The notes under the pieces: generated by a model | What the model was told of the DNA's origin: nothing | The model's database searches: none | What the model saw: only the letters and a program-made list of their open reading frames with translations | Assembly: GCA_965224215.1 (NCBI GenBank) | Contig: CBDCYS010000023.1 | Coordinates: 114,769-178,768, forward strand | Origin: CBDCYS01 sp965224215 | GTDB taxonomy: Bacteria; Acidobacteriota; Terriglobia; Bryobacterales; UBA6623 | Reading direction: 5' to 3' | DNA length: 64,000 nt | Shown: positions 52,684 to 62,518 of the stretch, one piece after another | How positions within the stretch are numbered: the stretch's first letter is position 1 | How the letters are laid out: every line of letters starts with the position of its first letter | Program-made: the position numbers and the translations under genes

Positions 52684-52943
52684 CTCACTTCGGCTCTTGG
52701 ATTGGTAGTTTGGGTCGGCATTCCGCGCCATTAACGCTCGGACAATCTCAGTGTGACCCTCGCCAGCGGCGAAGCGTAACGCTGTTTCGCCCGGCCTTGC
52801 TTGTTTTTCACGCGGATGGCGAGATAGCGCAACGGCTGGCGGTAGTCCTCGGCGCGTGGCTCGCCCGGATAGTAATCCCCGGCGCGCATTCCCACAAGCG
52901 CCTCGGCATCGTCGCGATATGGCGCTGATCGAAGGATGACCAA
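52660..52943 (-). pseudogene. Ankyrin-repeat protein, C-terminal fragment with frameshift
   Basis: ETALRFAAGEGHTEIVRALM and ARNADPNYQSKSRSEEKTRN before the stop give a clean ankyrin unit. Upstream, after a frameshift near 52800, YYPGEPRAEDYRQPLRYLAI reads in a neighbouring frame. Its stop region coincides with the inverted repeat arm at 52650-52683. Confidence 0.55.
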
Positions 52944-53167
52944 GGGTGATTCGAGAGCGGTTCACCTTCGCTTTCGCAGCTGCGGGTACGCGCCTGCGAA
53001 GAACCCGTCAAGGTTAAAGGCTTCGCCTGTGTCTGACGACGCACCCTTGACGGAACCTCCGCAGCCGTCGAAAGATTGTCGCTGCTCAAGAAAGCGAAGG
53101 TGAAAAAGAAGCTAAACATGTAGTATTTATTATAGAAACAGGTCACTCGGACCGCTGTAAATAGGGC

Positions 53168-54007
53168 CTAGTGGGTCTTCATGAGTTCCTTTACGTCCGG
53201 ATGACTCATCACGCTCCTCAGGACAGCTTCCGCCTTCGGCCCGCAAGTCCCGGGCACCACCAGCCTCAGAGCCGACATAAGTATCCCTTTTGCCTTGGCG
53301 TCAATCCTAAACCTCGCATCCCTCCTGACGAGCAGCGCACCGATCATGTTGATCAAGGATGCCAGATGCACGTCGCTTTCTTCCGCCTGCTCTTGCTTGG
53401 TAGGCGGCGCGCGGTCAAGTCGGGTGGACTTCTCTCTGCGAAAGAAGCGCGTCTTAGGCCGCTGCAGGAGGTTGACCATTTCTGCTGGTGGAGTCGCCAG
53501 CAGCCGTAGACAAACGCGGATGGCGAAAGAAAGGTATGCGCATGGAAGAAGATAGCGGTCCGGCCAAAACGATTCGATCGGGCCCACCACCAAGTGGAAG
53601 TCTATCGTAGTGGGCTGATCGAAACGTGCCATGGTCAACGCCCCGAGAAGGGACTCCTCGCCCTCGCTAATCTCATATCCTGATTTTCTGAGGGTTTGTG
53701 ACATCTCCTGCACAATCAGCAACGTGAAGAGCGTCGATATGTCCTCTGCCCGTTGTCTGTCCGCGGTCGAGCTTGTGCTTCTGTAGGATTTTGCGTTTTG
53801 CGAGGTGGGTGACATCTTCGACGCAACGGTCCTGGCTGGCGACGCGACAGCACTCCTTGGGGCAGGAGTCTGGCGAGCCGACTCACGTCTGGCGATAGTC
53901 ACAAGCGAACCGCAAGAACAGACAACGGTTTTCTGACTGACCCCGGAGCGTAGGTTGGCGCTGTGTTGCTTGCCGCAGCTGGGGCACGTGGTCCTCTCCG
54001 AGTTCAT
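53168..54007 (-). CDS. Hypothetical protein with N-terminal zinc ribbon
   Basis: 279 residues. GGAGG lies six bases before the ATG at 54007, so I prefer this start to the one 24 codons upstream. CPSCGKQHSANLRSG then VVCSCGSLV give a four-Cys ribbon. A Ser/Thr/Ala-rich linker (about 45-90) follows, then a mostly helical domain with TIDFHLVVGPIESFWPDRYL. The end is helical too (AEAVLRSVMSHPDVKELMKT). No enzyme motif is seen. Confidence 0.6.
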   Translation of the reverse strand: MNSERTTCPSCGKQHSANLRSGVSQKTVVCSCGSLVTIARRESARQTPAPRSAVASPARTVASKMSPTSQNAKSYRSTSSTADRQRAEDISTLFTLLIVQEMSQTLRKSGYEISEGEESLLGALTMARFDQPTTIDFHLVVGPIESFWPDRYLLPCAYLSFAIRVCLRLLATPPAEMVNLLQRPKTRFFRREKSTRLDRAPPTKQEQAEESDVHLASLINMIGALLVRRDARFRIDAKAKGILMSALRLVVPGTCGPKAEAVLRSVMSHPDVKELMKTH

Positions 54008-54372
54008 GCTTACCTCCGTGGCGAGATCCCTCACACCTGCGATGAATGCGATGAGACGGAGGATCTCAACGCTTCCCAATCTAACTTTATAGCAAACGAC
54101 TTGGGCTTCTCAAGCTGCCATCCTTCCCTAAGGAACTCCTGGACTACAGGCAGTCCCTCGTTTCCAGTGGAGACCGCGACGCTACAGCTTGCCTGCCTGC
54201 TCACGGTCCATACCGCCCTCCTGTCGCCTTCCCCCCTTAATCGCGACAGCCGACGCTCTCACAATTCCGTAACCCCTTGATTTCTGATCGTGTGCACGAG
54301 AAGGATTGCGTCACCTGGTCGCAATCCTCTATACATCGCGACTCCTCACTCACTGGGTTGCCCCATCATCCC
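54008..54372. other. Intergenic region
   Basis: No gene or RNA recognised between the divergent zinc-ribbon gene and the repeat in front of the PhyH gene. Confidence 0.4.
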
Positions 54373-54449
54373 TCGATAGCTGTCTGGGAAATTCCATTAC
54401 CACCAGGTATCCGGTTCAGGCTATGGTAACTCAATAGACGAGGGGTTTC
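54373..54449 (-). repeat. Half copy of the palindromic repeat, inverted, without intron
   Basis: TACCACCAGGTATCCGGTTC, then CTATGGTAACTCAATAGACG, then AGGGGTTTC is the complement of the intron-proximal half of copy 3 (55742-55848). It carries no intron. The first bases, TCGATAGCTGTCTGGGAAAT, also precede copy 1 at about 13986. Its last bases provide the AGGGG ribosome-binding site of the following gene. Confidence 0.65.
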
Positions 54450-55403
54450 ATGAGCACTAATGACGATGCGGGTCTCGCGTCTCGGGAGGTCGGCTTAAAG
54501 GCGGAGCAGAAGCGCTTCTGGGATGAAAACGGCTTCCTCATCCTGCCATCTTTTTTTTCCGAAGATGCGATCGAGGCCGTACGCCGACTTCACGATCACG
54601 TCTGGCGGGTCTGTCCCGGCCACGTGATTGTTGATAACCTCGCCGTCGGCAGCCGGGCACGCATGGACCAGCTTACGGAGGAAGCTAAGCGGCAGCCACA
54701 CAAAGTGAATGATCTATACCTCAGCTTCCCACGTATTCGCAGTTTAGCGCTCGACCGTCGCCTGACGCGCCTTCTCGCTGAACTGATCGGCGATACGCCG
54801 ACGCTTTGCAACACCCTGGGCCTCGATTACGGCACCGAGCAGGGGAAGCACGTCGACTCGTTGTATATGACCCCGCCGCACCAAAGCCCCCTCGTTGCCA
54901 CCTGGACAGCGCTTGAGGACTGCCATCCCGAAGCCGGGCCGCTCGTTTACGTGCCCGGAAGCCACAAGATCGCGCCGTACCGCTTCTCCGACGGGCGGCT
55001 AACCGAGGTCTCCGCCGAGCGCGGAGCCTGGGAGTCTTACATCCGCGACCACGTCGCACGGCTCGGGCTCGTTGAACAGCAGTTCTTGCCTCGCAAAGGA
55101 GACGTGCTCATTTGGCACGGGCAACTGCTTCACGGGGGAGGAAAACGGAGCGATCCCAATCGAACGCGACGTAGTCTGGTGTGCCACTACTTCGCGGTCG
55201 GCGCTTGCCGCGTGACCGGCTACAAGCTCGCTTTCGAACACGGCGGCTACTGGATGCGGCGCCTGCCCCAGGGCGCTTCCGCGGCGCGGCGGGCGACCGC
55301 GCTTCTTGGCCGCCTGATGCGCCGGGCTGGCCATCATGTCGAACAGGCGCTGCGGGAGAGGACGACGCGCAGAGGAGTGGCGCGCCGAGAGGATGACGCC
55401 TAG
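54450..55403 (+). CDS. Phytanoyl-CoA dioxygenase (PhyH) family protein
   Basis: 317 residues. Fe(II)/2-oxoglutarate oxygenase features: FWDENGFLILPSFFSEDAIE at the N-terminus, the HxD iron ligands in GKHVDSLYMTPPHQSPLVAT (about residue 132), VYVPGSHKIAPYR, and the distal His and 2-oxoglutarate Arg in WHGQLLHGGGKRSDPNRTRR. PhyH proteins hydroxylate or halogenate a wide range of small molecules. The basic C-terminal tail (RRATALLGRLMRRAGHHVEQ and beyond) is unusual. The gene is alone and appears intact. Confidence 0.87.
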   Translation: MSTNDDAGLASREVGLKAEQKRFWDENGFLILPSFFSEDAIEAVRRLHDHVWRVCPGHVIVDNLAVGSRARMDQLTEEAKRQPHKVNDLYLSFPRIRSLALDRRLTRLLAELIGDTPTLCNTLGLDYGTEQGKHVDSLYMTPPHQSPLVATWTALEDCHPEAGPLVYVPGSHKIAPYRFSDGRLTEVSAERGAWESYIRDHVARLGLVEQQFLPRKGDVLIWHGQLLHGGGKRSDPNRTRRSLVCHYFAVGACRVTGYKLAFEHGGYWMRRLPQGASAARRATALLGRLMRRAGHHVEQALRERTTRRGVARREDDA

Positions 55404-55544
55404 GCGCAACGGGAGTGGATGCGCCACTGGGGCAACAAAGGGTCGGAGCGAAAAGAACTAGCCAACCCGGCCCGCCACAGCTCATTCAATTTGCGCAGCA
55501 GTGGACCCACAGCCTGCACCGCAATACGCGTGGGGGCGGAAAGG

Positions 55545-55685
55545 GTGGAAAGGAGGTACGACGTCTTCCGCGACGGCGAACGATTCGTGACAATTGCGCC
55601 GCACGAAGGCGGAACCGCCGCGTCCGCAAGCATTCACGTCGTCCTGAACTGGTTCGCCGATTTCCGCGATCGCGAGCAGGAATAA
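55545..55685 (+). pseudogene. Ser/Thr kinase propeller, last-blade fragment
   Basis: Reads RYDVFRDGERFVTIAPHEGG and ends VVLNWFADFRDREQE, the C-terminal end of the same kinase type as at 29876. Nothing else of the gene remains; the sequence before 55545 is unrelated. Confidence 0.75.
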
Positions 55686-55741
55686 GTCCCGTGAAACGAA
55701 CTACATAGAGCTCATTCGCGGATTACTGTTGATTAATCCTG

Positions 55742-55848
55742 TTACCACCAGTAATCTGCTGTCAGAGACCCTTCCGAGTCGTCAGGAAGGGCTGAAAACC
55801 CCTCGTCTATTGAGTTACCATAGCCTTGGACCGGATTACTGGTGGGAA
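55742..55848 (+). repeat. Palindromic intergenic repeat, copy 3 (intron home site)
   Basis: TTACCACCAGTAATC at the left and GGATTACTGGTGGGAA at the right are nearly perfect inverted complements enclosing about 75 bases. A kinase stop codon lies 57 bases upstream. The inner hairpin CCCTTCCGAGTCGTCAGGAAGGG is also well formed. Confidence 0.75.
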
Positions 55849-56136
55849 GTGTGTCCAGTCAAGGCTGGCATGTTCAGTGGGAGACAGTCCCACCGGGGTA
55901 AAAGTCAGAGCCCCGTAGCTTGGGTTGCATCCGTGTGGAGGAAACGAAGCCGATGAAGCCAACTGACAAAGCCATCCTTGGGATGGTGAGCAAGTCACCG
56001 GGCCGTAACAAAAGTGAACCCATAGGTGGCCTCGAAAAGCTAAAACCCCGGAGGCCGAACCCTCTTTCCACGGGTGAAGGCAGCATGGCCTGGCGCAGAC
56101 TGACTGCAGCGCCAGTTCACTCCGGCGGGGTGCTAG

Positions 56137-57883
56137 CCCGCATTTCTCACCGATTGTCGGAAACGGGGTTGGCGCGGCTCGGGAGATGAGATTTTCATGG
56201 TCTTGGGGCGGCAGCGCCTCTCGGTTGGGCCGCCGTGGGTCATAAAGGGCCCCGTATGCCGTCGGCAGCCTTGGCCGAGACGTTTTGGATCCGTTTTTGC
56301 CCAAACCTCGATTGCCGCCCCTGTCGAGGCCTGTCTGCTTCCAGTGTTACTTGAAGTCGCCTCACCGTTTTCAGCAGCGCTGCGGCTCCCCTCGTTCGAG
56401 ATGGTCATACACCTGGGCAAACACTCCCGCCCAGGCGTATCCCGTCGCCAGCGAAATCCACACCTTGCGCGCCGTGATCCGGATCCGCGCCCCGATCTTG
56501 AACAACTGCAGACGGATCGTCGTGCATTGCGCCCGCGCCATCTTCGTGCCCGCCAGCCCTAGCCGCCGCAGCGCTTCCAGAACACAGTATCCAATCGATG
56601 AAAAATATAAGCGGATCTGATTCGACCGGAATTCGGCCGTCGACGTGCGGTCCGCGAACAACCCCATCTGCTGCTCCTTGATGCGGTTCTCCATCTCCCC
56701 GCGGGCACAGTAAATCGTCTCGTAGAGCTGCTGCGCCGCCGCTTGCTTGGCCGTCAACGACGTCACCACGAAGCGCGGGTTTTCACCTTTCGCCAGATAC
56801 TCCGCCTTGGCCACCACGCGCCGCCGCTGCGACCAGCTCGTCCGCGTGCGGTAGCGGAAATCTCCGAACGCCCGCGCCGCCTTGCCCGTCTTAGAGAAAC
56901 GCCGTCGGGCCAGCTTCATTCGCCTCTGGATGCGGCGCCGCAAACGGGCGTTTTTCACCAGTCCGATCACGTAATCGACCGCATTCGCCTCGCACCAGCT
57001 CAGTATCTCGTCGCGGCAAAAACCGCTGTCGGCCCGCAGCAGGATCTCGCTTCGGGCCACATTCGCCGCAGTTGTTCGACAATGCGCTGGACTTCTTCCA
57101 GCGACCCCGCCGAGGCGTCGATGTTGGCCGGCCGCAGGCGCGCGCACAGCAGTTGGTCCCCGGCGAAAATGTAGAGCGGCAGGTAGCAATAGTGTCCGTA
57201 GTAGCCGTGAAAAAAACGCCCTTCCTGATGACCGTGCAGCGGGTCGTCGGTGGCATCGAGATCCAGCACGATGCGCTCGGGTTGGCGCGGTTGCGATTGG
57301 ATGTAGAGCGCGGTCAGCAGGCGGTCGGCCGCACTCGTGTCGAGAACGATCTTCTTGTAACGGCTGGACGCGTCGGCCTTAGCCGGAGTCCCCTCGAGGC
57401 GGTTGAGCGTGCTCTTGCCGGCGCCGGCCTTGCCGCGGTCTTGGCGCCGCCGTCGCTGCTTGCCTTCGAGGTCTTGTTTGCCGCACAGCAGCGACAGCAG
57501 CGGGTCGCAGCGCAGCTGATCGTGATCGTTGAGATCCTCATAACCGAGCACCAGCCTGTAGACGCGCTGGGAAACCAGCTCGCGCACACTGTGTTCGATT
57601 TGCGCGGGCTGGCGGTGATCGCGGAAGCAGGCGGCGAACTGCCGCACGATGCCGCTGCGCTGTTCGAGTTGGCGCAACAAGCACGCCGCCTCCGTCGGAG
57701 CTGATCGTGCCGCCATCGAAACGGGCCACCACTTGGCGGCGGCCATGGCCGGCAAAGCTGAAGCTGGTTTGGGTACACTCTGTCATGGCGAAGGTCGCTT
57801 TCTTGTTGGCTCAAACATCTTGTGGTGATTATGTTTATGCCACAAAAGGCGGCCTTCTGCCACCCTACGATGAGAAATGCGGG
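56137..57883 (-). mobile_element. Second IS1380-family element, 1747 bp, inside the intron
   Basis: Inverted ends CCCGCATTTCTCA and TGAGAAATGCGGG; flanking 4 bp duplication CTAG. The transposase differs clearly from that at 877-2322, so it is a separate IS1380 lineage. It inserted after the intron arrived. Confidence 0.9.
56371..57786 (-). pseudogene. IS1380-family transposase with two frameshifts
   Basis: Start MTECTQTSFSFAGHGRRQVV, then VARFDGGTISSDGG; a first shift near 57690 leads to LLRQLEQRSGIVRQFAACFR and IVLDLDATDDPLHGHQEGRF (first Asp). A second shift near 57055 leads to ILLRADSGFCRDEILSWCEA (second Asp) and TIYCARGEMENRIKEQQMGL (Glu). All domains are there, but the frame is broken twice, so it is inactive unless frameshifted in translation. 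Confidence 0.82.
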
Positions 57884-58424
57884 CTAGGGACAGCACGGTG
57901 ACAAGGGCATGCTAAGCAACTGGAGAAGCCCTCCTCGTCCCGTCGAGAAATTGGCGGAGCAGGGAAGCCGTATAACTGGCGAAAACCAGGAAATCGGTGG
58001 AAGGCGAGAGGATGGCGGCTAGGTTCGTAGTAGTGAGGAAGCGGGGTAACGCCCGTGGAGCGAAGGAGCCTTGCTGCACATGAAGTCTTGGTCAACACAG
58101 TGAGGCAGGGGCGAAATGATAAAAGCGTCCGGTAGTCTGCAGGATCTGAGACGAAGACTATACGGCAAGGGGAAGGCTGAACGGACTTGGCGTTAACCCA
58201 AGGCCTCGGTCGGAAGCGGTGGAGTAGTCAATGGCGAGAGCAGACACCTGGATTCGGGTGACGGCTTCCGAGCTGTCGTCGAAAGCAACTCCGATCGGAT
58301 AGGTCTCATAAACCTTGTCGTGAAGTGTGCAGGAGCGCGTAGTGAAGGAAATCTTCATGCTGCGTGCGAGGTGGCGGGAGCTGGAAACGGAGCCACGGAC
58401 ACGGTTAACCGGGCACGAAGGGGG

Positions 58425-58526
58425 GAACTGGCTCTGGATTTCGGATGGATTCCCGTCGTGCCGCCCAAGCGTACCCGCTTGGAGCCGTGGGTGGAGCCGG
58501 AAAAGCGTGACGTTATGTGCCGGTAG
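58425..58526 (+). pseudogene. IS5-type transposase scrap
   Basis: ELALDFGWIPVVPPKRTRLE then PWVEPEKRDVMCR and a stop. The VVPPK...PW pattern is typical of the region before the catalytic Glu of IS5-group transposases. Only 33 codons remain. It adjoins the truncated intron. Confidence 0.5.
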
Positions 58527-58954
58527 AAGCGGCGTTGATCGGAAACCCGACTTGAGTTTTAACGCGGGTTTGGTCTTTGCAGCCAACACGAGTGCCCCCT
58601 GCTTGACTCTTTCCGCATTTGGAGAATTCACATCAGATGTGGAAAACCCTGTGGAATCAGCAAGTTATTCACGCATAAAAACCAGGGTTTCTCACGCATA
58701 AAAACCAGGATATCTGTTAGGTACTACTAATAACAACTACTTGTAGTAGGCGCTACGCGCCTGTGAGAAATCGGAGTTCGGCCCCATTCAGGGACCTCAC
58801 ACGCATTTCTTTACGCAGGGGGCTAGCCGCCCCCCTCACCCCCCGCTCTATAAGGAGTTCCGGCCCCTCACGGGGCCTCCACAACTTTAAAGATTTCAAA
58901 CGGGCAGTAGGAAAAGGGGCTTCACTTTTCTACCCAGTCTCAAGCCTTAGTCGA
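58527..58954. other. Non-coding region with short repeats
   Basis: Contains two copies of TCACGCATAAAAACCAGG (about 58668 and 58692) and a palindromic ACTACTTGTAGTAGGCGC region (about 58736). GGCTCGCC-like GC blocks around 58820-58880 could form hairpins. No gene recognised. Confidence 0.45.
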
Positions 58955-59464
58955 TCATTCCAATCCGATCATCGCCGTGAGGTCGTACTCTTTGGCGATT
59001 TCTTCGGTTTCGCGGATGCAGTCCGGGGTTGCCGCGAAGTCCTCGGGTGTGACTTCCCGCCGGGTGGTCGACGCCGAGTAGATCTTCCGCAGGCCCAGGT
59101 TCGCGAACTGCTCGCAACGCCTTTTCCACGTCTCAAGTGACGCAGATCGTGCCGGACCGGGAATCCATATATCCGGCAGGACCGCGGCGGCGGACACCGG
59201 CGTCAGCCCCAGATCGGTCAGAAGGCGGCCGGCCGCGGCTAACGTATCGTGCTCGAGAAACCCATCAAGAATGCGGTCGTTCAATTCGACGTACCGGATT
59301 TCGGCCCTAGCCCAACCTTCGAGTGATCCGCGGTATCCGGCGGCCCGGGACGTATTCTGGTGGATAGACAGCAGCATCTTTCCGGGAGAGGCGGACTGGG
59401 CGGCGGCTACGCTAGCCAGGGGAGCCGTTAAAGAAGCTAGCACAAAGGTTCGTCTAGCAAACAT
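58955..59464 (-). pseudogene. Sugar isomerase/epimerase-like secreted protein, C-terminally truncated
   Basis: 169 residues. Twin-Arg-like start (MFARRTFVLASLTAPLASVA), then SIHQNTSRAAGYRGSLEGWA and YVELNDRILDGFLEHDTLAA, the first strands of a xylose-isomerase-like TIM barrel (AP_endonuc_2). It ends abruptly after EIAKEYDLTAMIGLE; related proteins continue for another 100-130 residues with the metal ligands. Probably a broken gene. It follows the 59478-61709 gene on the same strand by 13 bases, so it was likely its operon partner. Confidence 0.65.
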
Positions 59465-59477
59465 GAGCGTGGGATCT

Positions 59478-61709
59478 CTACCGTGCGAGCGGATCAGGTC
59501 GAATCTGGAATTTGACGAACTTACCCTTAGTGCCCTTTCCACCTTCGGTGTGCCAGATGTAGTTCGTTCCGTAGTTCGCCCACAGTCCGCGGCCTTTCCA
59601 GCCGGCTTCTGGATCGTCGATCCGGCCGTCCAGACCGCGCGTGAAGAATCCGAGTGGATAGGGTACGCGCAGCGTGGTCCACTCTTCGGTCTCCGGATTC
59701 AGCACCAGCAGCGAATCGGAGTTGGATCCGGTCGCGATCGGCGTGTTCGCGCCGAACCCGGCAATATTGTGCTGATCCACCCAGTTGAAATAGTGGAAGT
59801 CGGCTCCAACATCGGTGCCCTTCATCTTGGGGCCGATGACCGGATACAGCGTCCAGCCTTCCCGGCATTGGCTGCCGTCCGGCTTGCCGGGGCCTTCCAA
59901 GTCTTGACACTTGCGAATGTCGAAGCTGGCCAGGTGGCTGCTGCCAGCCAGAGCCGACCAAACGACGCCGTTGGTGTCGATGTCGATTCCGCGGGGATCA
60001 AAGCCCGGTTCCGGCACCTGGAAGATCTGTGTCGTGCAACTAGACGGAGCATTGTCGCCCCGTCGCATGCGCACGATATATCCGGGGAACGTCTGTGAGA
60101 CTCCCCAGATGGAGTCGTCCACGGGGCTGGGAATGACAGAGTACATGCTGTAGTTGATCTGGGTATCGAGCTCGGGATTGAGCGCGCCGCCACCCTGTCC
60201 GGTTTCCGCGCCCCGCGCGTTGTCAACCCTGTACAGCGCTCCTGAACGGCCCCACTCATTCCAGGGCTTGGTGATCACGCCGTCGCCGTTTGTGTCGACG
60301 ACCGTCGGACACCAACCCACAGCCTTTTCTTCATCCTTGGTTTCGTCGAAAACCTTGGTGTCGACCCAGGCAAACCCCGCACCGCCGCCATTGAAGTAGA
60401 CCGTTTCATTCGGATCGTTATCGAACTGCAGATGGTGAGTTCCAAAACACGTTTCGATGAGAGTGAAGCTTCGCTTCACGGGGTCATAGTATGACGCCTG
60501 CCGGCCGCCCCGCCGGGGTGTAAACCAGGCAGCGTACTTGTTGGACGGATCGTTGCACCAAGCGGCGCTCTCCCTGCCGCGTATCTTCGAGGTCAGCCAG
60601 ACGCGACCCTTGCTGTCGAGCATCGGGTTGTGCGGATCAGCCGGATTGTAGGGAGGGTTGGACCAGATATGTTCATTGCCAAAGTACATCGACGGACGCA
60701 TAGGCGCCGGGAACCGCGACGGAACTTGCTCCCTCGGTTCGCGCGTGGGGATATTCAGCGCAATGGTGAAGTTCTCTCGCGGGTCCATAATGACAAGCTG
60801 ACCGTGTCCGGAACTAGCCGCGTACACGCGGCCGCCCGCGTTCACATCGGGATGGTTCTTGTCCGTGGAGGCCAGATCGTGCATGAAAGTATGGTCGCTG
60901 CCCACGTCCCATAGGGTCAGCACAAGATTGCGTTCGATGCCTGTCGGTCGAGGTGGCGCTGGCGGTACCGCGCCCTCCGCGACGGCTTCCGTCCAGGCGG
61001 AGAACACCTTGATCGACGGCTCTTGGCCCTGAATGTTGAGCACGCCATACATGGAAGTGCCGCGGACTCCCGTGCCCAGACGCCACTCCCACGCCTCCGC
61101 GTGCGTCTTGAGATCCGGCTTCGCTTTGAACACGTGGCTCACGTCACGAGTCGCGTTGTTCCCGAGCTGATGGCAGAAATTGCAGTTCGCCTTGAAGGAG
61201 TTGAGCCAATGGCTTTGGGTCAGCATGGCCGTTCCCATGCCATTGCCGGCAGATCCAGTTCCGGGGAAAAGGCTCTCATCGGGCGGTTCGAGCATGGACA
61301 ACCAGTAATTGCCCGGATACACTTGGGCCGCTTCCAGGGGCGTCTCTGCGGTGGAAGCCTGAAGCGCGATCGGCTCTGCGGCCGGTCTCATCTCGATCGG
61401 CTCGGAGTCGACCAGACCGTATCCTCTGACCCACACTTTGTAATTCGCGCTGGGCAATTCGGGCAGCATGAAGCGGCCTTGATCATCGGTGACGACAATC
61501 TTCACGAACTTAGTCGATAAATCCTCTGTCTCGGCAATGACCCAAGCGCCGGCTTCTGGGCCTTGAGCGCTGGTCACTTTACCGCCGATGTAGCCCTCAG
61601 GAGCTTGCGCTCTTGCCGGGCCGGTGGCAGCTATTCCAATGGCTACCAAGGCGATGAGGCTGGTGCGTACCAAGATGTCGCGCTCACACGGACGGATAGA
61701 CAAACTCAT
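59478..61709 (-). CDS. Secreted propeller protein with carboxypeptidase-regulatory-like domain and a heme-type CxxCH
   Basis: 743 residues. GAGGAGGG lies 6 bases before the ATG. Signal peptide (LIALVAIGIAATGPARAQA). Residues about 38-115 resemble a carboxypeptidase-regulatory-like beta-sandwich (GYIGGKVTSAQGPEAGAWVI, QGRFMLPELPSANYKVWVRG). At about 178 CNFCHQLGN gives a CxxCH, a potential c-type heme site. The remainder looks like a beta-propeller (GGRVYAASSGHGQLVIMDPR, FDPRGIDIDTNGVVWSALAG, GFFTRGLDGRIDDPEAGWKG). Similar proteins accompany sugar or aromatic oxidation genes in Solibacter-type genomes, often with PQQ enzymes. The catalytic role is unknown. Confidence 0.78.
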   Translation of the reverse strand: MSLSIRPCERDILVRTSLIALVAIGIAATGPARAQAPEGYIGGKVTSAQGPEAGAWVIAETEDLSTKFVKIVVTDDQGRFMLPELPSANYKVWVRGYGLVDSEPIEMRPAAEPIALQASTAETPLEAAQVYPGNYWLSMLEPPDESLFPGTGSAGNGMGTAMLTQSHWLNSFKANCNFCHQLGNNATRDVSHVFKAKPDLKTHAEAWEWRLGTGVRGTSMYGVLNIQGQEPSIKVFSAWTEAVAEGAVPPAPPRPTGIERNLVLTLWDVGSDHTFMHDLASTDKNHPDVNAGGRVYAASSGHGQLVIMDPRENFTIALNIPTREPREQVPSRFPAPMRPSMYFGNEHIWSNPPYNPADPHNPMLDSKGRVWLTSKIRGRESAAWCNDPSNKYAAWFTPRRGGRQASYYDPVKRSFTLIETCFGTHHLQFDNDPNETVYFNGGGAGFAWVDTKVFDETKDEEKAVGWCPTVVDTNGDGVITKPWNEWGRSGALYRVDNARGAETGQGGGALNPELDTQINYSMYSVIPSPVDDSIWGVSQTFPGYIVRMRRGDNAPSSCTTQIFQVPEPGFDPRGIDIDTNGVVWSALAGSSHLASFDIRKCQDLEGPGKPDGSQCREGWTLYPVIGPKMKGTDVGADFHYFNWVDQHNIAGFGANTPIATGSNSDSLLVLNPETEEWTTLRVPYPLGFFTRGLDGRIDDPEAGWKGRGLWANYGTNYIWHTEGGKGTKGKFVKFQIRPDPLAR

Positions 61710-61881
61710 GGAAACCCTCCTCGAGGAACAAGCTCTGCGCTGACCGTGTTTCTTCTATTTCGACGCGGCCATCGCTGACTATACACTACGACCTGTTCCC
61801 GCCGCAACCGAGTCGCCTTTGGCGCGGCCACGGGATGCGGGCCGGCGATCCGGCAGCGGCATGATCGCCACCCAAGACTGC

Positions 61882-61911
61882 AATGAGGAATTCCGCGACC
61901 GAGAGCAGTGA
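61882..61911 (+). pseudogene. Kinase C-terminal scrap
   Basis: Ten codons, NEEFRDREQ and stop, repeat the exact tail of the kinase gene at 29876-32617. The palindromic repeat and the intron do not follow; a MITE lies 72 bases further on. Confidence 0.5.
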
Positions 61912-61983
61912 ATCTCTCCATTATCGTAGTGCTGATTGGGCGATGCCTCCGATAGGTCCGATCATCTCAAGGGGTCGATGCAA

Positions 61984-62513
61984 CCTGAATTATGCACTGC
62001 GGCGTGGACCTGAGGAGGGCTGAGCCGCAAGGGACCATTGGGGACCCCCTAAAACATGGGGTAAAAAGGTCGGCTGGCAAAGATTCCAGCTTCGCCAGCC
62101 AACCCCAAGGAAGTCACCCACATGGTTACCAGACGAAAACAGCATAGCTCCCAAAGGCCCGTCCAACAAGGCCCAGCCGTGACGGCCTCGCGGCCCAATA
62201 AAATCGGGGCTTCGACGCCTTACCACTTCCGCGGCAGGAAGCCGACTCCCTACGGCGGCTTGCTGCCGGTGGTCGGGAGGGCGCTGATCTGAGAGCCTGG
62301 CTATGCGCTATGCATAAAATTTTATGCACTAGCCGTAACGCACTGGAAACACGTCACTTCCGAGCGAGGTTTTGACGACGCGGATTCTGGGCGGGAAGGG
62401 AAACCGGACACGGAGAAGCCAAAAGACCAGTTGCCGAGCTACCACCTCACGACGACCGCCAACCCGCTACGAACGCAGCCACACTCGCAAAGTGAATCTG
62501 TGCATAATTCAGG
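61984..62513 (+). mobile_element. IS1380-derived MITE, copy C (530 bp)
   Basis: Ends CCTGAATTATGCAC and GTGCATAATTCAGG with TGCAA on both sides. Opposite orientation to copies A and B. A perfect palindrome TGCATAAAATTTTATGCA is at about 62310. The insertion point lies at the outer edge of the 219 bp inverted repeat. Confidence 0.92.
62122..62292 (+). CDS. 56-residue MITE ORF, copy C
   Basis: Same ORF as in copies A and B, with AAGGAAGT upstream as ribosome-binding site. See the entry at 12613-12783 for the alignment to the transposase ends. Confidence 0.5.
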   Translation: MVTRRKQHSSQRPVQQGPAVTASRPNKIGASTPYHFRGRKPTPYGGLLPVVGRALI

Positions 62514-62518
62514 TGCAA

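Larger units (their letters stand above)
55849..58424 (+). mobile_element. ORF-less group II intron-like element, copy 4, split and 3'-truncated
   Basis: 55849-56136 is the first third of the intron, 57884-58424 the remainder; between them sits an IS1380-type element with CTAG duplicated. The reverse-transcriptase remnant is at 58116-58196 and the domain V-like hairpin is retained. The final 60 or so bases are missing: after CACGAAGGGGG the sequence changes to an IS5-type transposase scrap. This copy cannot splice. Confidence 0.68.
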
